A DNA stretch of 16,771 bases from Pirellulaceae bacterium (GTDB lineage: Bacteria > Planctomycetota > Planctomycetia > Pirellulales > Pirellulaceae). This document shows positions 15,253-16,771 of the stretch, in pieces. A model generated the notes under the pieces. It made no database searches. It was not told where the DNA came from and was given only the letters and a program-made list of their open reading frames with translations. Positions within the stretch are counted from its first letter, which is position 1; every line of letters begins with the position of its first letter. The stretch covers positions 1-16,771 of the forward strand of contig JADLDX010000621.1 of NCBI GenBank assembly GCA_020846515.1, in the 5' to 3' direction. Position numbers and translations under genes: made by a program.

Positions 15253-16771
15253 ATGCTGAGGATAGCCCCAAACACCTGTTGGCGGATGTTCATCACCGTC
15301 ATGCTGCTGGGATGCCTGTTAAACCACCTGGCCATCGACAGTCTGGGTCAGTCGCCCAGTGCACCGGCTGGCTCACCGGCTGGCGGGCTGCAGAGCTCAC
15401 TATCCACGGCGGCGGGCCGACCCAATATTTTGTGGATCACTTCCGAAGACAATGGTCCTCAACTGGGTTGTTATGGTGACACCTACGCCGACACACCCAA
15501 CATCGATGCTCTTGCCGCGCGAGGTCAGATGTATCTGAATGCCTGGTCCAATGCACCGGTGTGCGCACCGGCCCGGACGACGCTTATCACCGGGATGTAC
15601 CCGACCAGTTTGGGTGGCCAGCATATGCGCAGTGGCGTGCGTTTGCCGCCAGAGTTTCTGCTTTATCCACAGTACTTCAAGCAGCAGGGCTATTACACCA
15701 GCAACAACTCCAAAGAGGACTACAACGTCCTCAAGCCCAAAGACACTTGGGATGCATCCAATGCCAACGCTCATTGGCGCAAACGCGCACCTGGCCAACC
15801 TTTCTTCTCGGTCTTCAACTTTGTGACCACGCATGAAAGCCAGGTTCGCAAGCGACCCCACACACCGATCCACGATCCCAGCCAAGTCAGCATCCCGCCC
15901 TATCATCCTGATCTGCCCGAGGTGCGTCAGGATTGGGCTCAGTACTACGATCAACTGAGCGAGATGGATGGTCAAGTCGGCCGTGTGCTGGAGCAACTGC
16001 GTCAAGACAAACTTGATGACAGCACGATCATCGTTTATTACGGCGACCATGGTTGTGGACTGCCGCGCGGCAAACGCTGGCTGTATCAGAGCGGCTTGCA
16101 TGTTCCGCTGATCGTCGTCGTGCCGCCGCGTTATCAACATCTGATTGGCAACAACTATCAAGCTGGTGCCAAGGAATCGCGTTTGGTCAGCTTTGTCGAC
16201 CTGGCCCCCACCATGCTCAGCATCGTCGGCCTGCGACCGCCTGAGCATATGCAGGGGCAAGCATTTTTGGGCAAATATGCGGCACCTGCCCGGCAATACA
16301 ACTATGGTTTTCGCGATCGGATGGACGAACGCGTCGATATGTCGCGAGCCGTGCGGGACGAGCGATTCTTGTACATCAAGAACTTTTTCCCTCAACGACC
16401 GCAGGGCACGTTCCTGAACTACATGTTCCAGACACCAACAACACAAGTCTGGAAGGCCGAGTTTGACGCGGGGCGCTTGAATGCTGCGCAATCCTTTTTC
16501 TGGCAACCCAAGCCGGCCGAAGAGCTCTACGATATCACTGCCGATCCTTACCAGATCAAAAATCTAGCGGCTGAGTCATCACAAGCTGAGACCCTAACAC
16601 GCATGCGCGGGGCGCTGAAGGATTGGATGGTCAGCATGTGTGATACGGGTTTATTGCCTGAGGGCGAGATGCACGCACGGAGCGGCGATGACGATGCCCC
16701 CTACACCATGGCTCATGATGCCAAACGCTTTGCCGCAGCCACGTTGTTCGAAGCGGCCGATATGGCCTCAC
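15253..16771 (+). CDS. Sulfatase (formylglycine type), C-terminus beyond window
   Basis: 506 codons are present and the frame is open to the window end. The N-terminus (CWRMFITVMLLGCLLNHLA) is a signal peptide or lipoprotein-like leader. RPNILWITSEDN (56-67) gives the first metal-binding acidic residues; APVCAPARTTLITGMYPTSLG carries C-A-P-A-R with Cys104 as the residue converted to formylglycine; YYGDHGCGLPRGKRW (262-275) gives Asp265, His266 and Lys274. FVDLAPTMLSIVGL and the LYDITADPYQIKNLA block confirm the alkaline-phosphatase-superfamily sulfatase of the arylsulfatase/heparan-type group. It hydrolyses sulfate esters, probably on polysaccharides outside the cytoplasm; substrate unknown. 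ATG 15253 follows GGAAGAAG at 15240-15247. A long antisense frame across it is a codon-bias artefact. An anaerobic or FGE-type maturase would be required from elsewhere in the genome. Confidence 0.93.
   Translation, partial: MLRIAPNTCWRMFITVMLLGCLLNHLAIDSLGQSPSAPAGSPAGGLQSSLSTAAGRPNILWITSEDNGPQLGCYGDTYADTPNIDALAARGQMYLNAWSNAPVCAPARTTLITGMYPTSLGGQHMRSGVRLPPEFLLYPQYFKQQGYYTSNNSKEDYNVLKPKDTWDASNANAHWRKRAPGQPFFSVFNFVTTHESQVRKRPHTPIHDPSQVSIPPYHPDLPEVRQDWAQYYDQLSEMDGQVGRVLEQLRQDKLDDSTIIVYYGDHGCGLPRGKRWLYQSGLHVPLIVVVPPRYQHLIGNNYQAGAKESRLVSFVDLAPTMLSIVGLRPPEHMQGQAFLGKYAAPARQYNYGFRDRMDERVDMSRAVRDERFLYIKNFFPQRPQGTFLNYMFQTPTTQVWKAEFDAGRLNAAQSFFWQPKPAEELYDITADPYQIKNLAAESSQAETLTRMRGALKDWMVSMCDTGLLPEGEMHARSGDDDAPYTMAHDAKRFAAATLFEAADMAS

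Noticed and set aside
15400..16506. A 368-codon leftward open frame antisense to the sulfatase.
   Set aside because: The rightward frame carries complete sulfatase motifs; the antisense translation has no recognisable domain and arises from G+C-rich codon bias.

Overview
The window looks like a chromosomal piece of a planctomycete, most likely Pirellulaceae-like. The assignment rests on family content: a large secreted PSCyt1/PSCyt2/PSD1 protein (DUF1549/DUF1553), a Tat-exported Gfo/Idh/MocA oxidoreductase, a secreted SHD1-domain protein, a sulfatase with a C-x-P-x-R modification site, a xylose-isomerase-like sugar epimerase, and a small secreted Val/Pro-rich protein ending in a G-Q-P-V-R-N segment. 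No rRNA, tRNA, CRISPR array or intact transposase was found.

Layout. Positions 1-1489 hold two leftward genes: the N-terminus of a GAF-domain protein cut by the window edge, and a sugar phosphate isomerase/epimerase with an in-frame amber codon. Positions 1855-3489 hold a rightward D-Ala-D-Ala-ligase-like protein without the usual catalytic residues, convergent with an unrecognised 177-aa protein; a hairpin repeat lies between them. Positions 3759-4829 hold two small secreted proteins separated by a TATAAT box and a strong stem-loop. Positions 4848-6170 are accessory sequence: a truncated Uma2 endonuclease, a ribbon-helix-helix/PIN toxin-antitoxin pair with twin operator sites, and two short decayed coding fragments that resemble each other and flank the pair. 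A leftward DUF1444 protein follows (6225-6992).

Positions about 7203-14512 form a rightward series: PSD1 cytochrome-like protein (broken by an in-frame TAA), Gfo/Idh/MocA oxidoreductase, and SHD1 protein. It meets a leftward cyclophilin (ppiB) tail to tail with a 4-base stop overlap. A rightward sulfatase runs off the right edge. PSD1 protein, oxidoreductase, sugar epimerase and sulfatase together suggest use of (sulfated) polysaccharide sugars, a common planctomycete theme; that link is inference from neighbourhood and family.

The most notable signals are: (1) two otherwise well-conserved genes each broken by one in-frame stop, one of them exactly at the predicted metal-binding glutamate; (2) an ATP-grasp ligase homologue whose catalytic motifs are replaced while the reading frame stays open; (3) a dispersed intergenic repeat forming a GCAA-tetraloop hairpin with compensatory base changes between copies; (4) the toxin-antitoxin island with paired palindromic operators and flanking homologous gene debris. 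I did not find a clearly new multi-gene defence or mobile system.
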